Shown in pieces: positions 12,001 to 23,437 of a DNA stretch of 64,000 nucleotides. A model generated the notes under the pieces. It made no database searches, was not told where the DNA came from, and saw only the letters and a program-made list of their open reading frames with translations. Within the stretch, counting starts at the first letter, position 1; every line of letters begins with the position of its first letter. A program made the translations under genes and the position numbers. This stretch comes from Cerrena zonata (Eukaryota > Basidiomycota > Agaricomycetes > Polyporales > Cerrenaceae): assembly GCA_038087015.1 (NCBI GenBank), contig JASBNA010000036.1:310001-374000 (forward strand), given 5' to 3'.

Positions 12001-14795
12001 ATACGTCAGGATACTCGTATGCAAGGAAGATTGTGTCAAGATTCTTTTCATAACGTCGTACCCAGGATGTACCGCAAGTTGTACGACGGCTTCCCTGGTA
12101 ACTGTCCGATTTTCGACACTAGTAACGAGGGACTCCAACTCGAAACTAGCCAGAGCACGTTCGATGAATCCTAGACAAAGGTCATTGATGTGCCATCGGT
12201 CGGAGGGTCGGAGGTACTCCCGTCGAGGAATATTAGAGAATACGTTATCCACGACAAACGAAGTGTACGGTGCAACACCAGGAGCACGATAGTTATGTCC
12301 TAGCCCTTCCGGAATGGTATGAAGTGGTTCCTGCGAAACCTGATCGTGCAACGCAAGGCTCTTGGGCGTATGCAGCAATGCACCGAGCAACTTGAGGAAC
12401 GCGATTGTAGCAGGGTACATCTTGAATGCCGACTCAACCTCTTCCAATTCTACTTCCACTCCTTTTACTGTCATACCAGTGTTTCCTCGCACATTGATAA
12501 CCTCTAGTCTCTCCATGAGCGTCCACACTGATTTGCAAATCTCAATTCCGGGTAGCCCTGCTCCTGGTGTACAGAATGCGGAGAGTGTGTCGAAAAGGGC
12601 GCCTTTCAATTCGAGAGGAACACTGAGAGGGATGAGGGACATGAGAGTTGGAATCGCTCGGAATCGTGCATGGCTGCATATCGTCACTCGAACAGGAACA
12701 GAGTGTGTCACTACTGTTGCTAGCAAGCGCAAGAACGATTGTGACAACAGAACGTCTTGTTGGGTTAACGTGAGTCGTTGCTGTTGTTGTGCGTGGGTAG
12801 GGTGTTGGGGCTGTACCTGCCACTGATTCGAATGTGAGGCGCCGAGTTGCGGGTTAGGAGGCAAAGTGGCATTGGGGCGAGAGGATGAAGCGGAATTCAC
12901 CCAGGTATCGAGTAAAGTGAACATGGCGCTCCATGATACAGAAGAACCAGACACCATGAGCGAAGGTGTGCTCAATGAAGAAGGATCGACGACGCCGACG
13001 TCCGTTCCACCACGAGCGAGGAAGTTATAGCAAAGCTCGCTACACTGTTCTCCGTTCGACAAACCTGTCAACATGTCGTACAAGGCAGTCGACATATCGA
13101 GGTCGTGGGCCGGTGTTGACCATACAGCCCATTGTAGAAATGAAGGCAACCTACTGATGGCTGACTCGGAGAACAAATGGCGACGGTCCCTTGGGATGAC
13201 TCCCCAATACGGCAAAGCGGTATCTGTAGACAATGCAGAGTAAAGCAGACCAATGAAGGAAAATATGACAGCCATATCGTTCCTCGGTGCTTCAGATCCA
13301 ATGCGCGGGTGCATGGGAGGAGGTGCGCTACGAGCCGAACGCGTACGATCTGTACGTGCATTAGCGAGCAAAATGTCTTCTTGCCGCTGTTTGATCTTGC
13401 GGAGCTCCGATGAGGCGTATGTGATGAGTGTTCGTACAAGGACTTCACAGGCCTCCAAGATAATTGTGGAGAAATCGGCAGGTGGTCGCTCAGAGTTGTT
13501 TTCTTGGTCCTGTGGTTGACCAACGAGCGAAGCGGCGAAGGATGACAGAGGATGTTTCTGCTTCAAAGATGCTAGTAATCGAGTGAGGTAGACGAAACAG
13601 TCTCCCTGAATGGCATTCCAGATTTGGGTCTCAAGTTCATTCGACCTGAATCCTTCCGTGTCTTCCAACGTCGGATCCTGATGCCTTGCCTCTGTGCAGA
13701 ACAATGTCCATTTTAGCAAAATGGTTGATTTGAGTCCTGGCTCTTTCCATCTTGACGAAACGTCTAGCTTGCGTTTCATGAACGACGTAAGGGTCCTATC
13801 CTTGAGAAGCTCTTTGCGTTTCTGACCACCTTTAGGATCTTGTTCAATCGAATCGAAAGAAGCGAGAACAGTGGGGAGGAAATAATGAACGAGAGGGTGC
13901 TTGAGATTTGCTTCTAGCCAGTCGACCATCTTGTTGAGATCTTGAGAAGAGAGACAACCCATCCGGCCTATGACCCAGAGCACAGCTGCCAAGTCGCGTC
14001 GCTCATGTTTCAGAGAATCCAACCTTGCAGTGAGGATGTCAGAACCCAAACGCGCTCCTGCATAGTTCAGATACCCAATGAACAAATGAGAACGCAGTTG
14101 TGAGTATACGATATAGATGCCAACATACCAGGATTCGGGGGAGCGAACGTATCGCTTCCAGCAGACTGTCTCGCATTCAATGTTGAATTTAACACTCCCT
14201 CCAAGTTCTCGATTTCCTTGAACAACTTTGACGCGAGGGGTAATTCTTGTGGTTTAGCAGGAGGGAGTAGATGCTGCCTTAGGAATGTATCAAGTCTCTT
14301 GAATAGTTGGGGAGCATCAGGGCTAGATGATTGTTCGGCGGCGAAGAATATGTATCGAAGACATTCAGCAATGTCACGCCGCCGTCTATGGAACGCAACC
14401 ACAGTGCGTTCGATGAGGATCTCTGGGGGGAGGTTGGGGTAGGTGTTGGTTACTCCATACATTATCTCGGCAATGTGGAGGTCAGAAACGTTGAGTTTTT
14501 GAGCGACGAAGGTAGCTTGTCGTGCAAAGTCTGCATTGACAGCCGTTGATCGACCGCGTATTGTGATCTTGCCTAGTTGAAAGGGATAAAGAGACATATG
14601 ATGTCAATCAGAAGGCGGCTTACCAGACTCGAGTTGTTTCTGTTCCTGCGCATTACTCGACCCAAAATTAAACAAGTTGAGGAGGACAGGCTTGTGCGCC
14701 ATGAGGTCTTCATATAATTCTTGCTCTGCTGCGACATGTCCACCAGAAGTATAGGCGGATACCAATGCCGCTCTCAGTTCAGATATTGACGCCAT
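9016..14795 (-). CDS. NUP192: Nucleoporin NUP192 (vertebrate NUP205), inner-ring scaffold
   Basis: NUP192 is a large alpha-solenoid of the inner ring of the nuclear pore. Seven phase-checked exons: 14795-14624, 14572-14129, 14057-9786, 9734-9570, 9518-9394, 9341-9195, 9135-9016. Exon 3 alone encodes over 1,400 residues without a stop. The product is roughly 1,800 residues, in the range of fungal NUP192 proteins. Signs of identity are the N-terminus (MASISELRAALVSAYTSGG, then ELYEDLMAHKPVLLNLFNFG), GKITIRGRSTAVNADFARQA, the motif WVIGRMGCLSSQDLNKMV, and the C-terminal block TIQFIRNHRDSLILLL. All-helical composition with few recognisable motifs is normal for the family. Exon 1 begins at the first ATG of the conserved N-terminus; the upstream in-frame ATG is less likely. 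Reading is clean throughout, unlike neighbouring EFL1. Confidence 0.92.
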
Positions 14796-15374
14796 TATCG
14801 CATGAGAGGATCCTGTGTTTTGAGATGAGAAATATGAATACAACTAGAGAAGGATGAGCCTGAGTTGGAGGATGATGAGACGCGTTTGTGGCACATCTGC
14901 ACGCTTGTCTCATAGCGCCTAGATCCTATTCTTATCTTATCAAAGATGCCTGTAGCAAAGATCCTCACACTCAAAGTTATAGTACAAGCCTATACGGTGG
15001 TCTACTCGCGCGAGTGTCATGTTTTATCAGTTATTGTACAAAATGTAACCTGCAGAATCATAGTCGCCCACATAGCATAAATTACCGGGACCTGATACGT
15101 CGGACTACATGATTCGACATAAATGTTAGACCGACATTGCCGTGAGATTGGGCATGACGAAAGTAGATAGGTGAAACGAGTACCAAGGAGGGAGCGGAAC
15201 TGCCCAAGGTCAGCATCCTGTATTTACGCCTTGCTCAGATTTTATGCTGTACGCTACGAGCGCCATGACGGCCAAAAGCGAACCCCATATGGTATGGATT
15301 ACCATCAACCGACAGGTCTTGGGGTCTCAAAAGAGGTGTAGCATTCAAAATCATAGATACGTCTTCATCGGATC
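14796..15374. other. Spacer with no recognised gene
   Basis: About 580 bp between the start of NUP192 and the 3' end of the DUF6533 gene. No exon with a family match was found on either strand. It should hold the NUP192 promoter and 5' UTR and the 3' UTR of the DUF6533 gene. Confidence 0.4.
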
Positions 15375-17216
15375 CTATCTACGTCTACCAATAGGCGGAT
15401 CAATGATGTTACCAAGAGTACTTGCTAGCGTCTCGCTGGCCATTTGAATGGAATAGCTAATCTGTCCGAGTAGAACCCTGTATAGTTATAATTAGAAGTG
15501 CTCCAACGTTGATCCAATTGAATAAGAATTTACAGGGTCATTGGAATATATCGTATCTAATCCCTCATCCTCTGTAAGATCCGACAGTATAGTATGAAGG
15601 GGAGCTCCGGCGTTGCCTACTAGTATGTCCGAATTGAATTGTATGGACGTAGCTACCAATGGCAGCGAGAAATATTGTGAGGTGTTTTTGGGTTCTGGGT
15701 ACTCTTGGCGTAAGCGGAATGCGATATGACTCGTGATAATGGATTTGAACCTGTCATTTCATGCGATCAGTACAGGGAGATAGAGGAACAAGGAATCATT
15801 ACACAAAGGTGTTGATGGGTTCTAGCTATTTGTCATGTCAGAAAACCGATATAAAACTAGATTGTTCTCGACACTCACAACAAGGCGGATGAGGGACATA
15901 TCTAAGATACTAATAAGAAGTATGAGCCTATGGTTGTCTATCAATCTTCCCAATTCTTCGAGAGAAAGTAGAGAGATAATACCCAAATTGGAATGACCCT
16001 ATATAATATCCTGCATGAGTGTCTCGTTTAACTGCAGTCATTCTCAGATGCGCACCGTCACGAACCAATAGGTGATGGAGTGAATTGTGAATGCCAAGTG
16101 CATCATTTTCTCTTTTCGATTTGAGAGTCTTGAAGAGGGTGATTCCCAGTACTGCTGTCTCAAAAGCAATACTGATGGCGTAGCGAGCATAGCTCACTTG
16201 AAGACAAATCGTCAGTTGTTTACGCCATATTCGTGGAAGAACGAGAATTTACGACTAATCCTTTGTGGTCAGTCCTTGAACACGGAAAGACCAGTACTGA
16301 TTTACGTACGTGATGATTCTATGTAGATTCAGAACCATGATACTAATGCCGCCCTGACAGCCTAGAAAAGCACCATTGTGGAAAATAACCCAAACTACAT
16401 CCCGGACGGGGAACAGCTGTAAGGGCACAATGAATCAATCTGTATCAATATTTGTGAGAGAACCCACCACAGTAAGTAGAAAGCAGCCAATCCCTAAAGC
16501 TGCAACACTTATCCCAACACGAATATTATGCTGCATGATCCCGTAGATCCTTAGGCTGTCAAATACTGAGATCGAAAAAGGGTATTTAGTTGGAAACTTG
16601 GGATGAGGATTCAAGGGTAAACATACCGACACATGAGAGGGTCAATATCATCGCAGCACTATATGTGATGTGAGGGGCATCCTTGCATCTGATGTTTTCC
16701 ATTTAGCTAAAATACGAAACGAGAATCGACATAAATGACCTCTATGGAGTCTAGCCATTAATACCGTATACACGAATTTCAACACAATTTGACATACTGG
16801 ATCAGTGAGCGGGTTGCCCGAAGTCACGGGGAATGAGAGGGGTATCTGGCTTGCTACATATAGCAGGAGAGCGTAGCGATTCACCAGAACCGCACAAGTT
16901 GCAACAGACTTTTTCCTCCTCCATAGAGTATGAATCTCTTGGGGAAGAGTGATGATATAGTCATAGAAAACCACCGCTTGCAATAAACATGATTAGTTCA
17001 CGAACGTAAGCGGTAAATATGAGCTTGTGAATTCTCACTCATAATTGGTATAGGTATTAGTGCCTGGAGCCATCTACACTCACCTCCATCAGTCCTCGGC
17101 ATAGTAGAGTTCAGGAAGGGGACGTACACTCTAAACGCTAACGTCCGAATAGTGTCTTCCTCGAGGAAGATATGTAACGAAGTTCCATTATTATAGAAAG
17201 CTGTAATATTCGGCAT
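15375..17216 (-). CDS. DUF6533-type seven-helix membrane protein
   Basis: The first exon gives MPNITAFYNNGTSLHIFLEE and EDTIRTLAFRVY. A later exon gives the DUF6533 signature AVVFYDYIITLPQEIHTLWR, then helix YALLLYVASQIPLSF. Further exons encode ENIRCKDAPHITYSAAM, FDSLRIYGIMQHNIRV plus a long hydrophobic helix, LFPVRDVVWVIFHNGAFLGC, AISIAFETAVLGITLFKTLK and a 'LLVRDG' loop. The C-terminal exon region reads FKSIITSHIAFRLRQEYPEP and ends near IIDPPIGRRR before a TAG at 15375. The R-D-G after the 'F.T' helix is typical of this family. Eight or more exons are separated by short introns, with boundaries approximate. Function is unknown; the family is greatly expanded in Agaricomycetes. It is not a close paralog of copies A-D. 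Confidence 0.7.
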
Positions 17217-18669
17217 GGTGGAAGAGAAGATAGGTAAACGATAGAGTACTAACGGGTGACTAGAATCTCCGAGATTTACCCTCATCTTGCTGGGCTCTTT
17301 TATACGTATGTTGTGCGTGAAAGACCGCCAGAGGCTGTGAGCTCCACATGGCATCACATATTACCTCGATACACACACTTTGGGGTCTTCAAAAAAATTC
17401 AGCGTTCACCGTTTAGTGTTATAGGATATGCGTCTCGCAGCGTCCGATCCTGTCCACCGGACGTAGTTTGGTCGGATAAGACCGTCAGGTGGCGCCTCGC
17501 TCGATTCAAAAGTGACCGACTCGATCTTTGTGTTTTATGATATGAGTATAGAACGTGAATACTGAGTCCTTTCGGTAGTTCCAGATGCATAACTTGTTAA
17601 CGTTGATCATGGTTCACTTAGTGCTATAGTTGAGGGCCCAGGAATCTCCAGAGCTTTGTTTGCGACTATTTTCTTACACCATCTTCATGTGTGCCTTTTA
17701 AGGCAGGAGATTTACGTAAGCGAGCTACTGCGTCATCCGTAATTTGACCGTCACCGCAACGCTGCCACAGTACACAAACTATCGTGGGCTGAGAACCGTG
17801 TTCTCGTATGTGTTTGACGCATTCCGTAAGGTAAAGTCTTGCAATATTGCTACCGCCTGCTTGCCACGACAGCCTCTACTATGTTTTAAAACCGACGTCT
17901 TTCTATCATACATACTAAGCTGTACGATTCCTCAGCTGGCCAGCCCATTCATACTCTTTGTCGATCAGAACCTAATAGTGATCTGCTGGCATGGAGCTAC
18001 CGTACGCTTCTCGAATGAGATCAAGATCATTGACTCCGGCGGTGCTCGCTTGCTCCGCTTGAATTTGTCCAGGTACAGTGGGTCACCTCGGTGACCTCAA
18101 TAGCTACGCCTGCGCAATCAAAGCCGATTATATCGTTCTCCGGTTCGGACGTCAGGACGTTACTGGCTGTCGCCATGTATGCAGCTGCTGTTACTGATGT
18201 AACAGAGTGATGGCGCTCCAAGGCGAGAGCTTGTTGTCCGCAGCCTGGGTAGGTGTTTGAGATGACCTTTGTGACAGAGTACTACAGATAACGCTTCATT
18301 TTGTAGATTCTATCATTTCAAGCCTTCCAAAAGATAGCATATCTGTGACACCATGGATGGAATCGGTCTGAATAGTATGCGAAGTGACGCCGAAGGAGAA
18401 AATTGCTCACTACTCGCTACCGAGACGAACTGAGTCGTATGAATCTGTGGTAATCAAGTATCGTTGATCGGCTAGACCAACCAATAACCATATCTTCTAC
18501 GTGCCCCTCATGAGATACATCCTTGACTTCGCTTCCGCCTCCATATGTATCATGATGTGACAGATCCATCCTTCATACACATGGTAATTGTTTCTTCCGC
18601 GGAATGACATATATGAATGTTTAGGCCGACACGATTGTCTCCTACCTTACTTTGTTACAGTGAGCCGCC
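17217..18669. other. Long spacer, possible relic of a gene
   Basis: About 1.45 kb without a supportable gene. On the minus strand, 18221-18027 contains ENDIIGFDCAGVAIEVTEV, which loosely recalls the N-terminal GroES-like fold of medium-chain dehydrogenases, but no other part of such an enzyme can be joined to it. No other exon-like signal was seen. The right end should hold the promoter of copy C. Confidence 0.3.
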
Positions 18670-20003
18670 ATGGACTCGACCCTTGCTTCCGTACAATTGA
18701 TCGGGATAATGCTGGAGATTGCAGTATATGGTATGCTCCTTGTGATATAATTTTCATCTGTGTCAGTCGTTCACTAACCATTTCCCCCCGATAATATATG
18801 ATAGGTATTTACGCGACTCTAGTTCCAAGAGCATACAGTGTACTGCAAAAGAAAGACCCGGGTCTACTTCTCATAAAATACCTTCGTTGCTTTCTGATCG
18901 CTAAATTCCTACTCACTACCCTGGTGAGAGCGTCATCTAATTGACACAATACTGTTCTAAATAAAATTAACAGCATGTCATCCTGGGCGTTGGTCAAGTC
19001 ATTTATGCATTTACGACCCACACAGATCAAGCTGGATTTGCGGTGATTTATTTGAGTCGCCTAAATACAGTCATAGTTCTGTTGAGAACGACATGTCACT
19101 CGATGGTGTTTGCACTATCAGACATTCTTATTGTATGTACCTCACCCTATTGTTGTCAGATACGGGTCTCAACATCCTCCTCGTTGATAGGTTCTCCGTA
19201 CTTACATCCTCTGGGAGAGATCTTTGCGAGTTGTTGCACTGCCCGCTCTGCTTTTTGTGGTAGAATTGGGTACGCTGCCAACCGAACGGCTCTTAACAGC
19301 TCACAGAGGAAAATTTCAGGACATCACGCCATGTTTATGGTTAGAATTCTGACTGATAATATAGATTTAGCAAGACGTAACCTTATCATTGTTACTGTCA
19401 TATCTTGGAGCTTGAACCTCTCATCCTCTGGTACGCATCGCAAAGTTGGCACTCTTGAATTTAGCTCTAATCGATGTGCCACAATCAATTAGGATTCCTT
19501 GTGTACAAGATCTGGAAGTCTCGCTGTATTAGTACTCGATCATACTTCAACACCTCTATTGAACATTTGAGCATTGCCATCATCATCGTTATTGAATGTG
19601 GTGAGCATGTTCTTCTGGTCCGTAGTTACATGCTCTCAAGCTGACTACATTCTAGCTCTTGTGTACTCTCTGATTGCTCTAGCGCTCTTGATCGCAACTG
19701 CATTGTTTTCAGTAGCTGCTGTTATTCTGATTCTTGAGCTGGTTCGTCTACTATCTTTCCATATCTCGTTATGGCACTCTAACGACACGCTCTACATATC
19801 AGGCTGTTCCTTTAACGGTGCGTAGACTATTGGACTGTGTGGAGACTACCAGAACGTAGTAACCACTCATATAGGGAATCACATTCATCTACGTAACCAT
19901 CAGCAGCTCTAATTTCCAAGCGAATGCTGCCATCCAACAAGGCCCCGCCACTTCCAATGCGTTAGGCTCGAATAGAAATGACCGTCTAGGATCTGCCAAC
20001 TAG
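18670..20003 (+). CDS. Seven-helix fungal membrane protein, copy C (intact)
   Basis: Nine phase-checked exons (18670-18730, 18805-18923, 18974-19132, 19191-19269, 19320-19430, 19493-19600, 19626-19741, 19803-19817, 19875-20003) sum to 897 nt, giving 298 residues. The start is MDSTLASVQLIGIMLEIAVY, then helices IYATLVPRAYSVLQ, VIYAFTTHTDQAGF, MVFALSDILI followed by VLRTYILWERSLRVVALPAL, then LIIVTVISWSLNL, VYKIWKSRC and IAIIIVIEC. The last large helix is ALVYSLIALALLIATALF. Exon 8 is a 15-nt microexon (AVPLT). The tail (SSNFQANAAIQQ) is shorter than in B and D and lacks the VQVTLEKT end. This is the only copy in the window that splices in frame from start to stop. Substrate and role are unknown. 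Confidence 0.7.
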
Positions 20004-20219
20004 TCAATTAAGAACAGGTTCATGTTCCGAAGGAGGGTCATGACCTCAAACAAGTATACAAGTAAACTATGTATGTGATATATGATATGTCCGAGTCAAT
20101 GGTTCATCACTTATTTAGATACCGTAGCACCGACCCCGGGCCGCTGTGCCTAGCTACCAGAAATACAATAGTCAAAACAAAGGCAGATGTTATCTCAAGT
20201 CACTCAATTCACGCGAGGG

Positions 20220-20925
20220 ATTGTTTTGTATATTTTATCAATTGAAAGCCCCTGACCATTCAAGGCAAGATGTATGCTGTAACCTTATGGGTGTCGCCGG
20301 TCGGTCCCCCTCCCGACAACATAACTCCCATACATCTAAGGCAAGTAGTACGTAACTAAGAGAACATACCTTGAAGATACACAAGCACATACAACACTCC
20401 CTAATCGTACCCACAAGCTCGAGCTAACTGATAACCACGCGACCGGTCCATGAAAGGTCGAACTTGTGGGCACGACCTTACAACCAGCCAGAGCACATCG
20501 AACCCGTAGCATACACTGAAACAGAAACAGAACCAGAACCGTAACTCGTAACCCACAACCCGTAACCCGTAACCCGTAACAGAAACTGTAGCCCGAAGCC
20601 ACCGTCAATTCCATAGGTTGCAGAGAATGGCAGAACACCACGACACGGTTGCATGCACTGCAGAACGCAAGCACATACCGGCGTGTCATTCCCCCAGAGC
20701 CCGATGTATATCCCCCAGAACCCAATGTGAGTACAGCGAGGTGATACACCTACGCAGAACGCATAGGTATGCCAACTTCAACTGCCTCGTACCCGATCCC
20801 GGAGGGGGCACAATGTGGTAGAGAGTCAAGTTGGAGAAGAGGTGATGGTGAGTGGGCGGGTTGGTTTTGTACTGCTGCTGGTGCCCGCCGCCATTGGGAT
20901 TTAGACCAGAGGTTGACATTCGGCC
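20220..20925. repeat. Repeat R2 (second of three ~700 bp copies)
   Basis: Same element as R1, in the same orientation and directly after copy C. The hexamer array (about 20520-20600) has extra CGTAACC units compared with R1 and R3. The stretch just beyond it (20926-21100) is open on the minus strand for about 120 codons together with the end of the repeat (20686-21057). R1 and R3 carry stops in the same frame. Confidence 0.75.
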
Positions 20926-21139
20926 GGAAGATCCCGAGTCCGGGGTGTCGACCTTACCACTGGCAGTGAGACCACTTCGACGGACGTTGACGATCACGTT
21001 CCCTAGATTTACAAGGAGTTGTCCATGCCCTATCTTTCCACCGCTCGTATGGTCCACACAGAATTCAACATAGGAATCACTTGGGTCCCATTCGGAGCCG
21101 AGTCGACTATGGTACAGATGGATGGTTAGGCGCTGTGCA

Positions 21140-22003
21140 TCAGAAATGATCGATCAGCTACCAGTGGCCACTTCGGGCTATAGTTCCTTCTCAGGATTGG
21201 GAACGACTCTACATGACTTACGGAGGAGAGTTTCAGGTTATTCTGTGGAGATCATGGTAATATTTTCTGCCAATGACAAATTATTGGTGACGACCAGTCT
21301 CATTATCTTTGCTGCCGTAACATGGAGCTTGAATATTTTGTGCTCTGGTGCGCAGCTCAAGAGACTCCTACTTAACCTCTCTGATGTATCACGGTCGCGC
21401 AGGGCTGATTGGCTACAAAATCTGGAAATCTCGTCGTATTCTACAAACCTATTTCTCTACTACCAGTGACCGACTGAATAATACCCTCACAATCATCATT
21501 GAGTCGGGTAAGTGTGTTTCATCTTTCAAAAAGATACTTCCAGGCCAATCAATTCGTAGCTCTTGTGTACTCCTTGACCAGTTTGGCATCATTAATTGCA
21601 ACAGTGCTCAGAGCAGCAGCTATCTTCTCCCTTACCGATGTGGTTCGTTTGTTGGCTTTGACTTGCTTTGATCACACTAACGGTATCCTACCCTCATCAG
21701 ACCCCGCCCCTAGTGGTATGTAGACTATGTGACAGTCAATCGAATTCCATCATATGCTGACCGTTTTCGAAGGGGATAGTGTTTCTCTATGTGATCATCA
21801 GTAGCTCGAATTTCAAAGCGAACACTGCCGTCCACCGAATTTCTGCTGTTTCTGATGCACTGGGTGGACACGGAACATCTGATTACCGTTTGGAATCGGA
21901 AGTTTTCGGCACTCTCTCTGATTCCGGGGCTGTCGTACAAGTGACGTTAGAGAAAACTATCCACGCCGAGGACCCAGAATCTCTTTATAATGTAACGAAG
22001 TAG
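21140..22003 (+). pseudogene. Seven-helix membrane protein copy D with exons 1-4 deleted
   Basis: The promoter-side sequence (21140-21204) matches copy B at ~870-931, then jumps straight to sequence matching copy B from ~1688 onward. The four exons carrying the N-terminal helices are therefore missing (~755 bp in copy B terms). What remains reads LIIFAAVTWSLNILCS, GLIGYKIWKSRRILQTYF, TIIIESG, ALVYSLTSLASLIATVL, the 15-nt exon TPPLV (21701-21715) and the last exon 21773-22003 ending VQVTLEKTIHAEDPE. The exon 6/7 phase is also off (109 nt where 110 is needed). Without the first helices it cannot make the normal protein. Repeat R3 follows. Confidence 0.75.
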
Positions 22004-22127
22004 TGTTTCAACCTCGTTAGAAGTCAAAAGAAATCTTAAGTGAACACTCGGTCATGTATAGTATTTATACCTTGGGTGATTGTATTTTTTATATGAAGAG
22101 CTTAGTTGAAATGAAAGATGTCACTCA

Positions 22128-22822
22128 GTTCACACGAAAGATGTTTTTATTTTATCAATTGAAGGCCCCTGACCATTCAAGGCAAGATGTATGCTGTAAC
22201 CCTGTGGGTGTCGCCGGTCGGTCCCCCTCCCGACAACATAACTCCCATACATCTAAGGCAAGTAGTACGTAACTAAGAGAACATACCTTGAAGACACACA
22301 CGCACATACAACACTCCCCAATCGTACCCACAAGCTCGAGCTAACTGATAACCACGCGACCGGTCCATGAAAGGTCGAGCTTGTGAGCACGATCTTACAA
22401 CCGACAAGAACACATCGAACCCGTAGCATACACCGAAACAGAAATAAAAACAAAAACCAGAACCAAACCGTAACCGTAGCCGTAACCTCAAACCGCCGTC
22501 AATTCCATAGGTTGCAGAGAATGGCATAATACCACGACACGGTTGCATGCACTGCAGAACGCAAGCACATACCGGCGTGTCAGTCCCCCAGAGCCCGATG
22601 TATATCCCCCAGAACCCAATGTGAGTACAGCGAGGTGACACACCTACACAGAACGCATAGATATGTCGACTTCGACTGCCTCGTACCCGATCCCGGAGGG
22701 GGCACAATGTGGTAGAGAGTCAAGTTGGAGAAGAGGAGATAGTGAGTGGGCTGGTTGGTTTTGTACTATTGCTGGTGCCCGCCGCCATTACGATTTGGAC
22801 CAGAGGTTGACATTCGGCCAGG
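22128..22822. repeat. Repeat R3 (third of three ~700 bp copies)
   Basis: Same element and orientation as R1 and R2, directly after copy D. Its hexamer array is the shortest (about 22435-22495). Like R1 and R2 it ends at TTGACATTCGGCC, after which the three flanks diverge, which sets the right boundary of the duplicated unit. Confidence 0.75.
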
Positions 22823-23437
22823 GGTCCCGGGCATGTCGTCCCGACTGTACTCTCCAACGTGAGGGAACGTGGGCAGACACGTACTATAGATAGTCCGGTG
22901 TACAGACACGAAAGAGCCTATGGTCTGAGCGAGATTGTCTTCGATATTGTTCAAGTTCTTCCGGCAATTGCGTGCGGAGTCGATACTAGTGGGAACTTAT
23001 CTCCAGATAACTGGTTCGAAACGTTACTTTTTAGGAGCCGGATATATTCCTGTATATTTTGGCCTATGAGTATATACTTTACATACTCAGCATATCGCAG
23101 TAGCATCACTGCTGATTGTTGAACTTCAAACGAAGACGAGGAACCTGTTTACCTTTCTCTTTTTCATTCACTAGCCAAGTAGCGGTGTTCAAAATGTGGA
23201 TATGTACTGTCCTCCGTTGGTTTGCTATAAAACTGGCCAGCAACAAGTTAACAAGTGGCATTACATGTACAAGAAGTTCAGAGTCCTCCTCAACGTCACG
23301 AAGCTTGTAGCGATCATTTCAAATATTTGTTCGATACATCACGATTACGTAAGGCAATGTCATTATCCTGGTTTCAGTCTTGCTTGAGCGCGACGTTGCG
23401 TTTGAAATGATACCACTAACTCACCACAAGAGCCTCT
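22823..23437. other. Spacer with no recognised gene
   Basis: About 615 bp between repeat R3 and the SET-domain gene. Open frames here (for example 22859-23122) show no family resemblance and no consistent splice partners. The right end must hold the SET gene promoter. Confidence 0.4.

Noticed and set aside
18027..18221. Minus-strand stretch resembling the GroES-like part of a medium-chain dehydrogenase (GFDCAGVAIEV)
   Set aside because: Only about 20 residues look right. No Rossmann motif or catalytic domain could be joined on either side across 1.4 kb. Too weak to call even as a relic.
20336..22822. Repeats R1-R3 as a MITE or other transposon
   Set aside because: No terminal inverted repeats or target-site duplications were found at the edges, and all three copies sit at the same place relative to the same gene family, which fits segmental duplication better.
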